DNA of 64,000 bases from assembly GCF_000004075.3 (NCBI RefSeq), contig NC_026655.2, positions 1,860,001 to 1,924,000 of the forward strand. Direction: 5' to 3'. The notes beneath the pieces were generated by a model. It made no database searches. It was given only the letters and a program-made list of their open reading frames with translations, and was not told the origin of the DNA. Below, piece after piece: positions 36,797 to 50,944 of this stretch (positions are counted from its first letter, which is position 1; the number at the start of each line of letters is the position of its first letter). The position numbers and the translations under genes are program-made. Source of the stretch: Cucumis sativus. Lineage: Eukaryota; Streptophyta; Magnoliopsida; Cucurbitales; Cucurbitaceae.

Positions 36797-38335
36797 CTGC
36801 TCTAAAGTCTAATCTATGATAGAGTAACTCCGCTGATGAAATGAATTTCAAAGGAAAAATCTGAACACTTCTAGAAACCTTAACATTCTCAGTCAAAAAT
36901 CTTCCTTAACCAACATAATTCTGAACCGGTCTTCCTCAAAGCTTAAGACTAGTGAGCTTGTGAAATATGGTGTTAGTTATTCCAGAATTCCATCCTTTGA
37001 CTTCGTTGTAAACTTCAATGGCAGCAGAAAAAAAAAAACATATGGAAAGACACCAAATGAACTCCATGAGACATAATTCCACCAGTTTTTCAATTGAAAA
37101 TTGAAATAATTCTATATCAATGAAAACAAGAGAGATTTCAAAACATGTGATACATGGTCAAAAGTATATTGTATATAAAAATGGATCCAATAGTTATAAG
37201 CTCTCAAAATTTAATGGGCATGATAGTCATCTTTCATCTCCTTTGGGTTTGTGCGGCTCCAAGCCAATTAATTTCATATTATGAATGAATTATATCTTCT
37301 TCTTTTTTTTGATAAAATAAACGTTTCATTAATAATTGTAAACAGGGGAGAACCCTAAACACCAAAAGAATTACATTTGTAATAAAAAGCAAACCATTCC
37401 ATTAGTGTAAAAACATTTCCCAAATACCAAAAATAAGTTTTCCCTGCCCGAGTCTAATCACAACAAACCAACAGATAACTCCCATCAGCCCATATATAAT
37501 TTCAATCGGGAACAGAGGTAAACATAGAACAAATAAATTTTCCTAAAGAAAAATGGAACTTCTCAAATTACTAATATACGGTGAAATAACATTACAATCT
37601 AAGACAACAAAAGATTAAAAAAAAAGTAAGTTAAAACAACCCTTTCCAATTTTTCCATTACATAATCGAACATCTAAAATGGAACTTATTGTTAGCAAAA
37701 TAAAAATCCTAAAGTCACGTATAGGTACACTGACATGCAAACAATAAAAATATAATGCACTCGAGGCATCTGTAAAATTCAAAGTAGGTCCCTAAAGGAT
37801 AAGGTACACCGAAGTGCACCAGATATTATGAATTTATGTTCTGAACTCCTAATGACTCAATGCCCTTGTGCATATCCCCTATTCACAGTATTATCAACTG
37901 TTTTCCAGACCCAACAGAAGACTAAACAAACTAAAAGGAATCTCTTTCCTCCAATATCAAGACAACCGAATTCTTAAACAACCATGTCTCTGCTCCACCA
38001 TATGTTGTGTAGCTCAGCCTCTAATTTTACACTTCATTCCCAACCGTAAAGACGAGAAGAAACATTAAGAACAGGAAGAAGAAGCCGAGAACACAAAAGA
38101 AAAAAACAGCAAATAATCAATGCGACAATTGAAGCAAAAAAAAAAATCAGGAAAAACGGAGACTAGAGATGAAAAAGAAACCTTGAGAAATTGAAAGTGG
38201 TCAAGATCTGAAATAAGAGCAAAGAATTTGGTTCGAATTTGCAAAAGAAGAAGAGAAGAAAGGATTTGAATGAGGAACTGAGAGAATTTTGAAGTAGAAG
38301 TTAGAACTCCCGCGAGCCGCCCCGCCCCGCCTCCT
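36797..38335 (-). other. 5' UTR intron and leader of the FCP1-like gene
   Basis: A 1385-bp leader intron runs 36797-38181 (donor CTCAAG|GTTTCT, acceptor AGAGCAG). The leader exon lies upstream to about 38300. A short GC-rich block (GGCGGGGCGGGGCGG on the minus strand, about 38316-38330) marks the promoter. Inside the intron, 37297-37540 (TTTGATAAAATAAACGTTTC, ACCCTAAACACC) looks like the 3' end of a retroposed element, low confidence. Confidence 0.5.
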
Positions 38336-38339
38336 TGAG

Positions 38340-39140
38340 ATTTTTTTTCATCGTAGGTTGCGACCTTTGGTATTTACCGAATTCGAAGCGTTTATTCTTG
38401 GATAAAGATAATCCGGTTTGGTTTTGTTAAATTCTCATTAAGGTTATACTATTCGTATCACCAAACAAGTGTTGTTCTCTTTTGTTTCAGGCTTTGTGTG
38501 TCATTTCTACCTTAACCTTCAAAAATAGGTTTATATTTTAAAGTCTACGACGATTAGAATATTGATAGAATGATATGAGATTCAATTTTGATATAACCAT
38601 AGAATCAATGTTGATTTTGATAGATAGTTGAATAAGTAAAAGAATATGAAAAACTTTACAAAAATATTTAAAATTAGAAAATTTAACTCTGTCTTCTGAC
38701 TAAGTGTGTATTCCTAATGAGATTGGTATATGCTATTTTGTATGGTTCATGTAACTTTATAAATAATATTGACGTTGAACATTTCATTGTGAGAATACAT
38801 ACTGTGGATGTGTGCCAAATAATGTTAGATCATTGAATGTAAAGAAGAAATTATACAACGTCTGATGTTGTATCTGTCTGCGTCCACTGCAACGATTAAA
38901 TGGAGTGTACATTTAAATTCGGTATGCCACCTATCTTCCCATTTAATTGTGAATTTATTAAGTATAACTTAAGTGATATATATATATCAATGTATGACCA
39001 CATATTTAAAATATATACCATCGTTTAATCCCAACTAAGCTCGTCTTTTGTTCACCCTAAACGTTACAAAATATGTTAGCACTATCACATTAGATTAATA
39101 AATGAATCAGATGGAATAAATATAAAAAAAAAAAGTTGCT
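38340..39140. other. AT-rich intergenic DNA
   Basis: No gene, repeat family or regulatory site identified. Confidence 0.6.
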
Positions 39141-41104
39141 CCTAACTACTGATGCTTTACAATCTACCTGGATCCTATACCCTCAACAACATTACAAGTT
39201 ACTACGGATCCAAATGAATCACCAAGGAACAAGATTAGCAAGATTCTAGCCTTTAACTACAGTGCAACCAGATTGTAGCTAGAGGAAACTACTATATATC
39301 CCTTCGTGGCTTAACAGTAAAAGACATGACAGGTGTCGTGTTGTAACAAGAGTGTCTTACTCTAAGAACAAGGTAAAGCTTCGAAAATTATCATCCTTCA
39401 ATTCAAGTGAAAAGGAAGCTCGACTGCCAAACTTATATCTCAATCAGTTGCAATAATTCTCACCACCCCTCAAACAGATTATAAATTCAAGAAAAGATCA
39501 GACTAACATTCAACTGCCAACATTAACCTCTCTAGCTTCTCTTCTAGAAAACATAAAATCATGCTTGCATAAGATTAAACTAGAGGGTAGTAGTCAAATT
39601 TCATCTACAGAGGCGATAATTCTCTAAGCTCCCTTTCTCTTCAGGATTCTGCAGCAACGTTGATAACCAGTCAAAGAGTTACGAACTCAGAGGCTGGTCT
39701 ATCCTTTTTTCCTAACACAGTCAAAATGTTGCAGATAGAAAATAAGGATCCCCCCAAAGCTCAAGATCAATCTCACTGAAAACAAGCCTCAAAATCCATT
39801 TTTCAAGAAGTTAGCACAAACTCATGATTTTACAGTACTCATCCCTGCAAATAAATTCAGATTGTGAAACAATTCTTTGTCATTTAGAAGCTCAACATTA
39901 ACATTTCCTTGTCATCGTTAACACAAGGAATATACAAGACATGACCTAAACTTGTACAAAATTTTGAACATATGTACTCATCCTACTTGAGTTAAATAAT
40001 CTACAGAAGTACGAAAGCAAATGTGTTTTGGTGCTAATACAATTTGTTCCTCCTAAACATACCTTATATCCATAAATTGAGAATACGACCGGAAAGTGCA
40101 ACTCTAAGGAAGTCAATGGCCACTAAATGGTTGAGGGATGATGCAATGTTCCTCGATAGGTCCTTAAACCAGAAGCATGAACAGAGTTTTCATAAAAATC
40201 AAAGTAATATCACATCACTTAGTTGTTTCCTGCAGTAAATCCAAGGAGGAAGAATAAGTAGTGTTCTTTATCATGATCGAAATCCAAAGCAAACTTTCAG
40301 GTCTTTCAATTTTTTCTTCCATAGTAATTCCTTAAAGTAAGATAATGCATTCCAACATAACTGAAACATTAGCATAAACAATTGGAAGATACTAAAACTT
40401 ATTTCAAGAAAATCATTGTAGTTTTAAGTAAATTCATCAAATATAAATAATATGAATTCAGAAAGTAGGATAGTTTTCGTCAAACCAAACATGTCTATTC
40501 CAGAGATGGGTTGATTGAGCCATGTGTGAACTCATTTTTAGGGGACAGAGAAATCAAAACAACAAAAAATTCTCTGTTCATAATATTAGTTAATCTCTTG
40601 AAGAAACGAGTTCCTATCTACTCAATAAAATTAACATCTCTCTCTAATGTGTTTGCAAACAAACTAGAGTATGTGGAATAACTATACACCACTACAACTT
40701 CAAAAAAGAACAATCCCACATCATCCATTTGCAAACATTTACTGCACCAATCATATATCTAGAAAGTACAAAAAGGCTACTTAATATATTTTTCAGGAAA
40801 ACAAATTACATACATGTTGTTTTGCTGCGACCTCAGGAATATAATGAGAATCATATGCTAAAGAACTCATGTCACGATGCTTGACATATTATAAGCTTCA
40901 TCCTTTCTCCAGAATCTCCAGGACCATGACTAACTCTGACCAACATTTCAACCGACACCTTGGATCTATCATCTATCATTCCCCTGCAGCTGATGTCCAG
41001 GACAAATGCATGACTCCTGATATACACCGAACAAGGGGAGAAGCAACCATAATAACCTCGCCTTCATAGTAAACCACATTGGGATTGCAGCCTTCATCGT
41101 GTTA
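39141..41104 (-). other. probable spliced 3' UTR of the SURP/CCCH gene
   Basis: The stretch is clearly less AT-rich than its left neighbour, with the change at about 39140, and has acceptor-like sites on the minus strand (for example TTATTTGCAG|GGATG at about 39848), but no coding frame of note. Its position directly after the last coding exon suggests a long, spliced 3' UTR; a separate non-coding transcript is the alternative. Confidence 0.4.
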
Positions 41105-44100
41105 CTATGTCTTAACGTACTTGTCGACATAACCCTGCATAACTTACAAGGACAGTATTAATGCTAGAAGTATAGAATAAAGAATCCCAGAGAAAAGAAT
41201 AAACGGAATAATAACATTTCAAAAAGAGAGACTTCAATTGAATGAATGTGATATTTCAAGCAGAGGTAGAACCCTCTTCAATGGGCACACAAATCATAAA
41301 AAGGCCATAGGGTTCATATAACATTCTTGGAAATTAATTTTAGTCATCTATCACTCACCTTTTAGAAAATAGTTCTGTAAAACCTATTGCATGCATACGT
41401 GAAAAATCAATTCATCTACATTTGCTTTTACATATTGTTAAAAACTGAAGTAGTTAAACGGAACAAGTTCCAAAGGATACATCATTTATCTTTCTGCTAT
41501 AAAATTAATGAAAAACAAAAAAATAATACATAAGATCAAAAGTTCACCAAGAAGTTGCCACAGTAGTTTGTTACCATTCTTCTTTTCAGTTTCAAATGTT
41601 AGCCACCAAATTTTCATAAATAATTTATCTATTTTTACAAAAAAGTTTTCCATAGCTTCAAGAAGCAAATAAAATGGTAAACAAATAGGCTGTATACTGT
41701 ATAATGTTCTAAGATAAGTAACACACTCCTTTAATTCATGTAAGAGGTAGAGATCTCACCATGACAAGCTTTGTCAGTTTTCGTTGTGATGAATCAATGT
41801 ATCGATTTATCTTTGCTTGAGACTTGGGTATTTGGTGACTCTTCATAGCTCCAGATACCTTATCGACAGTCTTCTTGACAATTGTCTTAAAAGCTTCCTT
41901 GCTCATGTTGCCTTGTCGCCATGATGGTTTTAAAACTTCCTTGACAAAATCAGCAATAGCAATCCTAAAAAGCTTCAGAGACCTGGAACCTTTGGATTTC
42001 TTGCTCTTCTCAGAGGACTTGACCTGATCGATTTCAATTTCTCCGGATAAGTTTGCATCATCGTCAAGGTCATTCTCAACAGCACCAGCTTCTGCATCTC
42101 CTGTCTCTCCAAATTCATCATTCTCCAAAGAAGTAGTTGAAGTCACAGCAGCGACTTCCTTATGCTTGTTGTTCTCCTCCACATCTAGCAGTTTATGGGA
42201 ACCACCAAGTCTTGCTATCATATGAGATTCCCTTGCTTTTTTCAGCTTTTGACCACGATCGGATTTCTTGGTTATAGGTGATGATGGCTCAATGCTGTCA
42301 AAGAGTGGGTCATATTGATCATCGTCTGTACCAGACAAGAGTTTCCCCAAAGGTTTTGTGGAATTTGGAGAAGCAACTGTCTGCCTAGATCCAACATAAT
42401 TAGTACCTTGCCCATCGACGTGAACACTGTTCAAATTGAAAGTAGAACCACGTATATCACCACTAGGTGCATCATTCCCAAAGTTCAAAAAGTTAGATCT
42501 GAAACTAGAGCTAAGTGGCTTCTCAAAAGTAGACGCATAAGGATTATGATGTGTGGTAATTCCCAAACCCCCAAATTCAGGAAGCAAAGACGGATGGCTC
42601 CTGCTTAGAGGATCGGGATAATGCCGAGAGATACTACCAATCTGGCTTGGGTCATGGAACAAGGTATCGTGTGCAGGTTGTGAGGTATACAATGGCTGTT
42701 GAAACCGTGAATAAGGTTGAAACTGTGAAAATGAACTTCGAAATTCACTAGGAGGAAAATTGTCCCCAGAAGGTTGCATTCTATTTGCATTTGTAGCAAG
42801 CATAGATTGATCGCTAAAGTTTCGTTGAGGAAAAAAACTGGAAGAATTCATCTCTACAGAAGTCCGTCCAAGATTTTCTTCATTCTGAAAGCTTGGGAAT
42901 CCAAAAGGTTGAGTAGGTCGATTGTTTGCAACTGGGGCAATTGATCTAATCTCATCCATGTGCATTGGAGGAGCTCTATAAGGCTCTTGCAATGGGGACT
43001 CACCAAGCTTAGAATGAGAATGCAGCTCCAATGGCTGGGAACTCATAGCAGACTGAGAACCCAGGTCACGTCCTTGAGACAAATGACTATGATGGAATTG
43101 CATTGGCATACCAGCATTGGTAGCTACAGGAGCTAATGAATTATACAACGGTTTCGGAGGCAGTAAAGAAGTACTTTGAAAGTGAGATGGCTGAATGGAC
43201 ACCATACCGTGGTGAGGATGAAAACCTATTGGTAGTGAAGAGTTAGAAGGAAAGGACAAATTTTGTGACACAAAATTATAGGGAGCAGGCATTGAAATCT
43301 CAGCACTACTGACATGTGAAATTATGAGAGGTGGCGGAGGAGGCAGCTCTGTAAGAGAATGGTCATCATCAGTAGCACTAACTGGAGCAGTAGCAGATAG
43401 TGGTTTTGGTACTGGAGACTCTGATAAAATTTGTGAGGTCAAAGGTAGCTGAATAGCAGAACTGGTATCAAACTGTGGCTTAATGGATGAAGTTCTATCT
43501 GGAAAATGTTCCCATTCAGGAGCTTTATTGGAGGTAACTGCAGTTACTTGATCCGGTAATAAATTGGAGACAAAAGAACCATCCATCTGGTGCGAAAGGT
43601 CAGTGGAAGATTGAAGCTCTGCAACAAAGGTGTTGGATTGCTGAGCCACAGAATTCTCTACAGAAGTTAGCACGCTCATGGAAATATCACCAGATAATTT
43701 CTCAGTATCAGCATTGCTCATGCATTGTGAGGAGGCCGTAACTGAAGGTTGCTCATAAGACTTCTTTGGTTCTTGACCATCATCGTTAGCACGAACGTGG
43801 ACAGCCTCAGCTGGTTCCAAACAAATTAATGCATCCTGAACTAAGCCAGTTCTTTCGCTAGAACTTCGACATTTAGATACAAATGAATCTGGATCACCCG
43901 TAGGATTATCTGTCTTCCAGTCATGAGTATCCTCTTTTGGGGATACATTATGCAGGATGCTCTCCTGAATCTCGACTTTAGTATGCCCAAGATCTGATAC
44001 TTCCCTAGACATGTTCATAGTGTCCTCTCTTATCTTTATATTCTTGGAAGTTGAATGAACATCCTGATGTTTGCTCCTATGAAATCTTGAACCATCGTTC

Positions 44101-47100
44101 TTGTTGGGTTCATGGTGCACATAGCGACAAGATGCTCCTCTATAGCACCTACCTCGCTGAAAGTCAAAACATTTCCGTACCATACCCTTATCTCGTCTCT
44201 TATTCTCATTACTAAACTGGCTTGTACGCCTGCTGACAGGAGATCTGCTTCTGTCTCTTTGGTTACGAGGAGACCAACTGAAACAATAGAAGAGAAAACT
44301 TTCTATTAAAATGAAATGAGTGAACATCGAAGTTGATGCTAATGGTAAATTGGTCCTTAACAATATTGAATAAATTAATCCATGGCTTAACTTTTAAGCA
44401 ATATATGCATGCAGGAAAAAAGAATCGTTACCTGCGAGAACGACTTCGCCTCTCCCTTCTTCTCCGAGGACTTCTTCGTCCCCTCCTTCTATCGACAGGA
44501 GAACGGCTTTCACTACTATTTCTAGATCTTCTACTCCTATGTCTCCTTCTATAGTGTGAATCGTCAGAATCACTATCACTGCCACCTTCTCTGACTAATC
44601 TCCCAAATTCATCTATTTTTACAGGAGATGGTCCCAACCTCCCCTTTTCTGCATCAGTTTCCTTTTGTAACTTGCCAGTATCTTGGGGAACATCAACACT
44701 ACAACCATTCATTGCATCCAAAGACTTTGTACCTGTGACAGTATCAATTTGATTATGTTGGTCGTTGTAGCTTAGTTCATTCCCTGTCTTTCGGACATTT
44801 GCCTCAGTAGCATCAATAACCTGTTTTGGTGATTCTGAGTGGAACTGAGCACCAGGTTCGGGCATTGAGAATTCACAAGGTGGAACATAACTCCAACGAA
44901 CCTGGCAAGAACCTTTTGACCCAAGAGTAGTCAGATCACCAGTGTCTTTGTCAGAAGTCTTGGAATAAGCTGGAGTGGAAGGTGAAATAGCAACAAAATG
45001 AACATCTGTACGGTGTGAATCCTCATCACTTTCAGAATTTTCATCGGATGCATAGTCCTGTATAAGTCTAAATGGGCTGCCACCTGTAATAAGTGCAGTA
45101 GACTGACTAGAAATAGTGCCTGCGGAAGATGCTACTTCACCAGCTTGACCTTTGTCATTTTGTAAGTAGGAAAGAGAATTCTCAAAATCGTTTCCAGAAG
45201 GATGTCCAGCAACTCCAGCAGTACTTCTGACAGGGCTGTGAACTTGGCAAGATGCAATGCTGCCAAATTTTTCGTGGTTGAGCAGATGTTTTGGCCCTCC
45301 CTCTTAAAAAAGAAATACGGATACTTATTAAACACACAAAAAGGAGGATGAATACCAGCAGTGCAATCACTACAAGAGGGGGAAAAAATCCTTCATAAAG
45401 AATCTACAAATCAAAAACCTTGAACGAACTGCATATAGTGAAATCAGCGCATTTTTGTAGAAAGAAAGAAAAACATAACTCTTATTTAATAAGCAGATAG
45501 TTCTTGGAGATGTCAGAATCTCTTATCTATCACCTGTAGGCTGTAGCGGAACCTTACCAAGAAGAAGAGACGATTCTCTGCCTTGGCATGCATTTTTGTA
45601 AGAGAGGCGGCAAGAAAAACATAACTCTTATTTCATTATTCCGTGTTCATTTAAGTCATAAGATAAATTTTTCTTACATTTTCCTTCAAACAAGAAACAA
45701 TAATTTTTCTTGATGATAAAATAGAAAGCAATATGGCATCACAAAGAAAAATCTGCCATGCACAAATCCATTAAACGTATAATGAAAAAGGGCAACTGAA
45801 TACCTTCAGCTACCTTCTCCTTTTCAGGGCTGCAGCTTCTCAAAACTTCAGGTTCTTGTAATTGTACCAGATCCCTTGCATCATGCTCTTCTTTTCTTGC
45901 TTCGCACTCGTAGCTTTGAATTTCAAACGAGTGACTAGTTCCTTGTTCTACAGTGATGTCATCTTGAAGCCACCAATAAGAAACCACCCACAAAAAAGGG
46001 GAAAATTAGTATTCCAGTCTCTAAAGGTACTCTCATAAAGCAATAACAGAGCTCTTAGTACAAGTAAGCACCATCGCAATCATATCCCTTTTTTTCATCT
46101 CCCATCTGAACAAAATTTTCACTCAAAATTCAATCAAAAAACAAACCATCAACTTAAAGTGGAGATATTATCTTCACAGGAAACTGCAATCCCTCAGACA
46201 TAAGTACAGATAAACAGATAGAAACATACAAGATGACACATTGTACTTGCAAGGATTATAAAATGGATTTTCATTACGACTAAGGTAAAAATAGACAAAA
46301 AGGATTGCAAAAGATGGTTTTGAATAGAATCAATAGCATGTTTAAGACAAAAGCAATTCAATTGCATACTTTATGAAACAAAAGTATCATAATATTTTCA
46401 CGTGATAGATATAGTAGCAAGTTTTCAGATTACTACAATCTACAACAATTGCTTTGGCCTCATATATTTCGCCATGAGTGTCTCTAAGTTAATGTGCTCT
46501 TCTTATGGTCATAGCTCCTGCCGGTGTATGGTAAAGGATAACAATTAACCAGAAAAAAGAATAATAAACCCAATACTAATGTCAAGTCACTGCATTGGAA
46601 AAAATTAATCACACTATGACTAACCTTCCATCTCCATGTCAGAGTTTGCAGGTGAAAGGGATGCTGCTAACACTGTCAAATTCTCAGACTGTGGCTCAAT
46701 TCGTAAATATCTCAATGAACATCTTTCTGTTATTTCTATATTTTTGGAAGCCAAACAATATTTCATCTTCATCCACAGGAAATATTTGTGGCCAATTGCA
46801 GATTCGCTTCCTGGTTCACCACCAAGTAAAAATTCAAACTCTGGATTACCAGATTCCTTTTGTCGAATTGTGTCTTCAAAATTGGGACCATTATCAGCAA
46901 TGAGCTGACATAACACTTCTATCTTCTTGACAATTCTATCATCTTTTGGCTTAGGTGGAGATGGAGGAAGAACCTGCACATAATCTTTATCTGCCAATTT
47001 CTCATTGTCCACATTTGAAACCATGAGGCCACTATCAACTTCTAAGTTTCCATGTTCGTCATTCCCGGGTCCATTATCTCCTAAATGACTGGGAGGTGTA

Positions 47101-47969
47101 CCTCCTTGATCAATTTCAGAGGGCTTCAAGTCTTTACTATAATGAACGGTAGAACTAGGACCTAAGTCAGACCCATGCAATAAGTTTGAAGAATCTGGGT
47201 GTGGAATTGAAGGAGAGGGTGACGTGGGAGGAGGGGGAGAAGGTGGAATAGGTGGGGGAGAGGATGGTGGTGGAGGAGGAGGAGCCATTGGAAGCAGATG
47301 AGAATCTCCAAGAAAATTGGATGAGGGAGTAGGAAAAGTGGATGTTGTTGGGTGTGGTGGAATAGAGGGAAAGACCTGCAAACCACCTTGCTGCAATGGT
47401 TGGTGAGTTCGAGCCCCATATAAAGCTTGTCCTTGAGAAGGAGGATGCAGAGATCCTACAGTAGAAGGCTGCGGAGGCCGTAATAAATCTGGATTGGGAG
47501 CTTGAGAAGGGGGTGGAGGTGGTGGTGGTGGTGGTGGTAGTGGTAGTGGCGGCGGCGGAGGTAGAACATGATGCATATTTTGAACTCCCGAGTGTGAAAG
47601 TTGTACATTCTGCTGAGCATTTGAGTTAAATACAGAAACTTGAGTGTTTCCATGGACTGGTGGAAACGTGTGAAAATATGGACGGATATTCGTAATCCCG
47701 CCAGGTAACACTTGAATGGATGGGCCCTGACAGAAGGGAGGTAGTGGGCCATGGGAACCCGGCTGAGACAAATGTAGAGGTTGAGCCTGAGGTGGGGGGG
47801 CAGGTGCTTGTTGAGTTATAGGATGTGATGGGATTGGAGGACCTGGTTGAACATATGAGGTAGGAGGAGGAGGTGGAGGAGGCGCTCCTGCACGCTGTTG
47901 GTATGCAGGTGGCCACGGTTTCGGAGGACCCTGCCCAAACTGAGAAGCATAATTTGCTTGACCATACAT
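41105..47969 (-). CDS. SURP-domain and CCCH zinc-finger nuclear RNA-binding protein
   Basis: Five coding exons: 46625-47969, 45804-45962, 44432-45302, 41760-44277, 41105-41134, giving 1640 aa with exact phases. From the N-terminus: MYGQANYASQFGQGPPKPWP, a Pro-rich region with long Pro runs (about residues 25-300), a SURP/SWAP module at about 349-402 (KIEVLCQLIADNGPNFEDTI, then FLLGGEPGSESAIGHKYFLW), an acidic/Ser stretch, an Arg/Ser-rich segment (about 750-810; SRRSRNSSESRSP, RRRRERRSRSRR), a C-x7-C-x5-C-x3-H finger (C828, C836, C842, H846), a long Ser/Pro/Gln-rich region, and a conserved C-terminus (FRIAIADFVKEVLKPSWRQG ... INRYIDSSQRKLTKLVMGYVDKYVKT). SURP and RS segments are typical of pre-mRNA splicing factors, so a nuclear role in RNA processing is likely. 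It matches the plant CCCH-protein group that ends in this SR-rich/FVKEVLKPxW pattern. The last coding exon is only 10 codons. Confidence 0.92.
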
Positions 47970-48840
47970 CTCAAATCCTATAAAACTAGAATTGTATTCT
48001 AGTACAACGTTGGATTTTGTTAAAAGAACCACAAAGACACAGGCACATTCTTCAGCTCAAGCCACCAATAGAGCATCCTGTCAAGCAAGAAAGCAGAATA
48101 AATAATCAACAAGCAGAATCAAAATACATAAATTAAAATTGCAAATGCATGCAAATTTCCAAATCCAATTTCAATCCATGGCAACATGCATGCTTTCAGT
48201 GAGGAAGCTACACACACCAAGACATGGGATTTGTTCATCGGTGCCAGTAAAAGCTTAAAGTAATAAAAACAAATAGAAAAATCACTATTCTTCTCTTTGA
48301 GCTTCTCAGGCATCATCATTTACAACCATAACTAACATTTACCTTGTTAAGTAAAAGAAATGCCTGAAATACTTAAGCTATAATGCATCTCCCACACAGT
48401 TCTCTTTTCCATAATACATAATAAAAAAATAAAAAATAAAAAACAGAAAAACACATCAATTCTCACAAACCCATCGACCAGTATACAGTAAGAACTCCAA
48501 AGCCAAAACACCGACTACCCCCACTACCATCTTGCAAACACAACACAAGAGCGGAAAAACGAATCGAACGAGGAAAAGCAAGAAAACCCAATGGCAATAA
48601 AATAACCGTGAACCACTTACCGCATCAATTGAGATTAAAATTTGAGACTACGGTCATGTAATTCGGGAATTTTGAGATTAAAACGAAAAAACCCAAGATA
48701 GGGGTGTTGAAACTGGAAAGAGTATTAGGGTTTTGGGAGGAAAAGAGTGTAGAAGAGCGTGAGGAAATGGTTGTTCCAACCCTAGAAGTAACGGCCAATG
48801 AAAAAGCTCCTTCTTCTTCTTCTCCTCTATCTGATCCTTT
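47970..48840 (-). promoter_or_regulatory. leader, uORF and promoter of the SURP/CCCH gene
   Basis: A 543-bp leader intron is predicted at 48078-48620 (donor GATGCG|GTAAGT, acceptor TTGACAG|GATG). The second leader exon opens an 18-codon uORF (ATG at 48076, TAA at 48020-48022; MLYWWLELKNVPVSLWFF), ending 50 nt before the main ATG. A telo-box AAACCCTAA lies on the minus strand at 48725-48733, near the expected transcription start. Confidence 0.55.
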
Positions 48841-48849
48841 TTAGAGAGT

Positions 48850-50640
48850 AACAGAAGGTGATTCTATTCCGACCTTCAGACTTATAACCAAGCGTAAGAA
48901 TAAAGAAACAGGGGAAGTTCGCCAATGAAAATATACGTTAGCTTAAATAAAAAATATAACACGATTGCAATATTTATTTTCTATATACAAAAGAATAAAA
49001 TTAAAACATAAAACACAAGTAAATAAATATAAAAATTATATTTTTAAAAAAAAGCTATTTTTTTTTTCACTAAAACCATATTTGTTTTGTAATTTAAAAT
49101 AATTCTGATAAAAATTATTGATATATTTTGATATTTTTAATATTTTTAGATGTTTTTAGATTTTTTGTCATTTAAAATAATTATATAAATTTTATTATGA
49201 AGTTAATCATGGCTTATGTTTGGTATGAATGACTAAAATATGCTTGATAATTGGACTTAAAATTGATAGGTTTGATTCTAGTCGCCACAACTCTTATACT
49301 AAAAAGACTTGGAAGTTTAAATCCACGACACTATATGGAATATTCAAAACTATATGTATGTTCTATGATAAAAATCACTACTCAACTTCAAGATCAAATT
49401 GTCAAAATAAATTTAGTTCAGCAATAATCGGTACAGTCTTGCATTTGAAAGGTGAGAGATTCGATCTTACATCTCCACAATTGTCATACTTAAAAAAATC
49501 GTGATAAAATTAATCTCAAGCTTTCAACATTAAAGAAAACTTGAATGTCTTAATCACTTGTAGATACCCTCGATATGACCTAGAGGGACATTATAATTAT
49601 TGAGTTAAATATTATTTTTGCGTTTCAAGAGAGTTATAACCTTTGAAATGATAATAAGTATCTTATTGGTTAAACTGTGTAAAATTTTTAATCTTGTTTG
49701 TTAAATGATATTGCAACACACTCGTCCTAGTGATAGAGGTTTAGCACGACAAGAGAGAGAGAAAAGTGGTATGGTTGAGAAGTGAAGGATATCAAGAAAC
49801 AAAAACAAAAAAAACTTGATCTCATCTATGATACATACTTATTTTCTTAAGATAAAAGGTTCAAATCTTCGTGTAATTAGCATTACCGTTACGATACATC
49901 TCAACCACAGAAGTAACATTTTCAATACAGACAAAGTTTAATAGGTTGTTTAAAATGTAATTATCCTACTGATAATGAATATTATTTAGTCTCAAGAAAC
50001 CAAAAAAGAAAAAAGAGAGATGCCAAATTGAATGAGCCAATTCAAATCAACCAATCAATTTTAGCTACATAAAAGGTGAATATTTAGTTTGGTTATGTTA
50101 TATAGATTGAAGGTTAATCCAAATGTAGAAAACAGATTAAACCAAAACAAGAACAGTGAAGAAAAAAACTATACTGAAGCTTAAATAATAAAAGTAAACA
50201 TTAAACGTATGAATGAGGAACAACAATTAAGCTGGAAATTAAAAAGGGAAACGAACCGAACCAGTTCAAGTTATTTTAGTTCGTTCGATATCTCAATTGT
50301 ACTCAAGGGAAAGGAAGAAGAAGAAAAGAAACCACATGCCCCTACTGGGTTAAACAATGTCAACCTAACTCTCCACATGGCTTGGTTAAAAAATGGAACA
50401 AAACCAAACCATCACAACCTTGCAAATTCCATGGTAGTCAAAGCACAGAGCAGCAATTTCCCCTGTCATAAAAACTCCCAAGAGCATAAATCTTTCCAAC
50501 CTCGAGTGTTTACTAACTTCTTTTTTCCCAGTACACATGAGGTTGCAACTAGAAAGCTAAAAGTGAACAGGCCTTTAATAGCAGCTAATGGCAACAAAAT
50601 TAGAAAGAAGAAAAAAAATGTTTGCTTCTAAACAATGGTC
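48850..50640. other. AT-rich intergenic DNA
   Basis: Nothing recognisable. Open frames at 49229-49504 and 50209-50631 have no family resemblance; the second lies in or near the 3' end of the minus-strand kelch gene and contains A-rich low-complexity codons. Confidence 0.55.
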
Positions 50641-50944
50641 GATTCCTTCCCTGAACGAAAATGGCAGTCTATAAGAAGCTGCAACAAAACAAGTGGGGTG
50701 GCTGATTCAAATGAACAGCCTAATGTCTAAACTCTAATTGTGATACGGGTACTACGTACAACTCGAATATGAAGAATCAAAATCAATGGAAGGATTCAAC
50801 AGGATCAGATCTAGATGTGTTAGAAGATGGTAAGATCAGAGTAATTTCCTAGTGTGCATCTGTGCTCTCCTATGAATGTACAAACGGGTTGAGGGATTTC
50901 TGCATCTATCTTCACAATTGCATGTTCATTCGTCATTTCCACAA

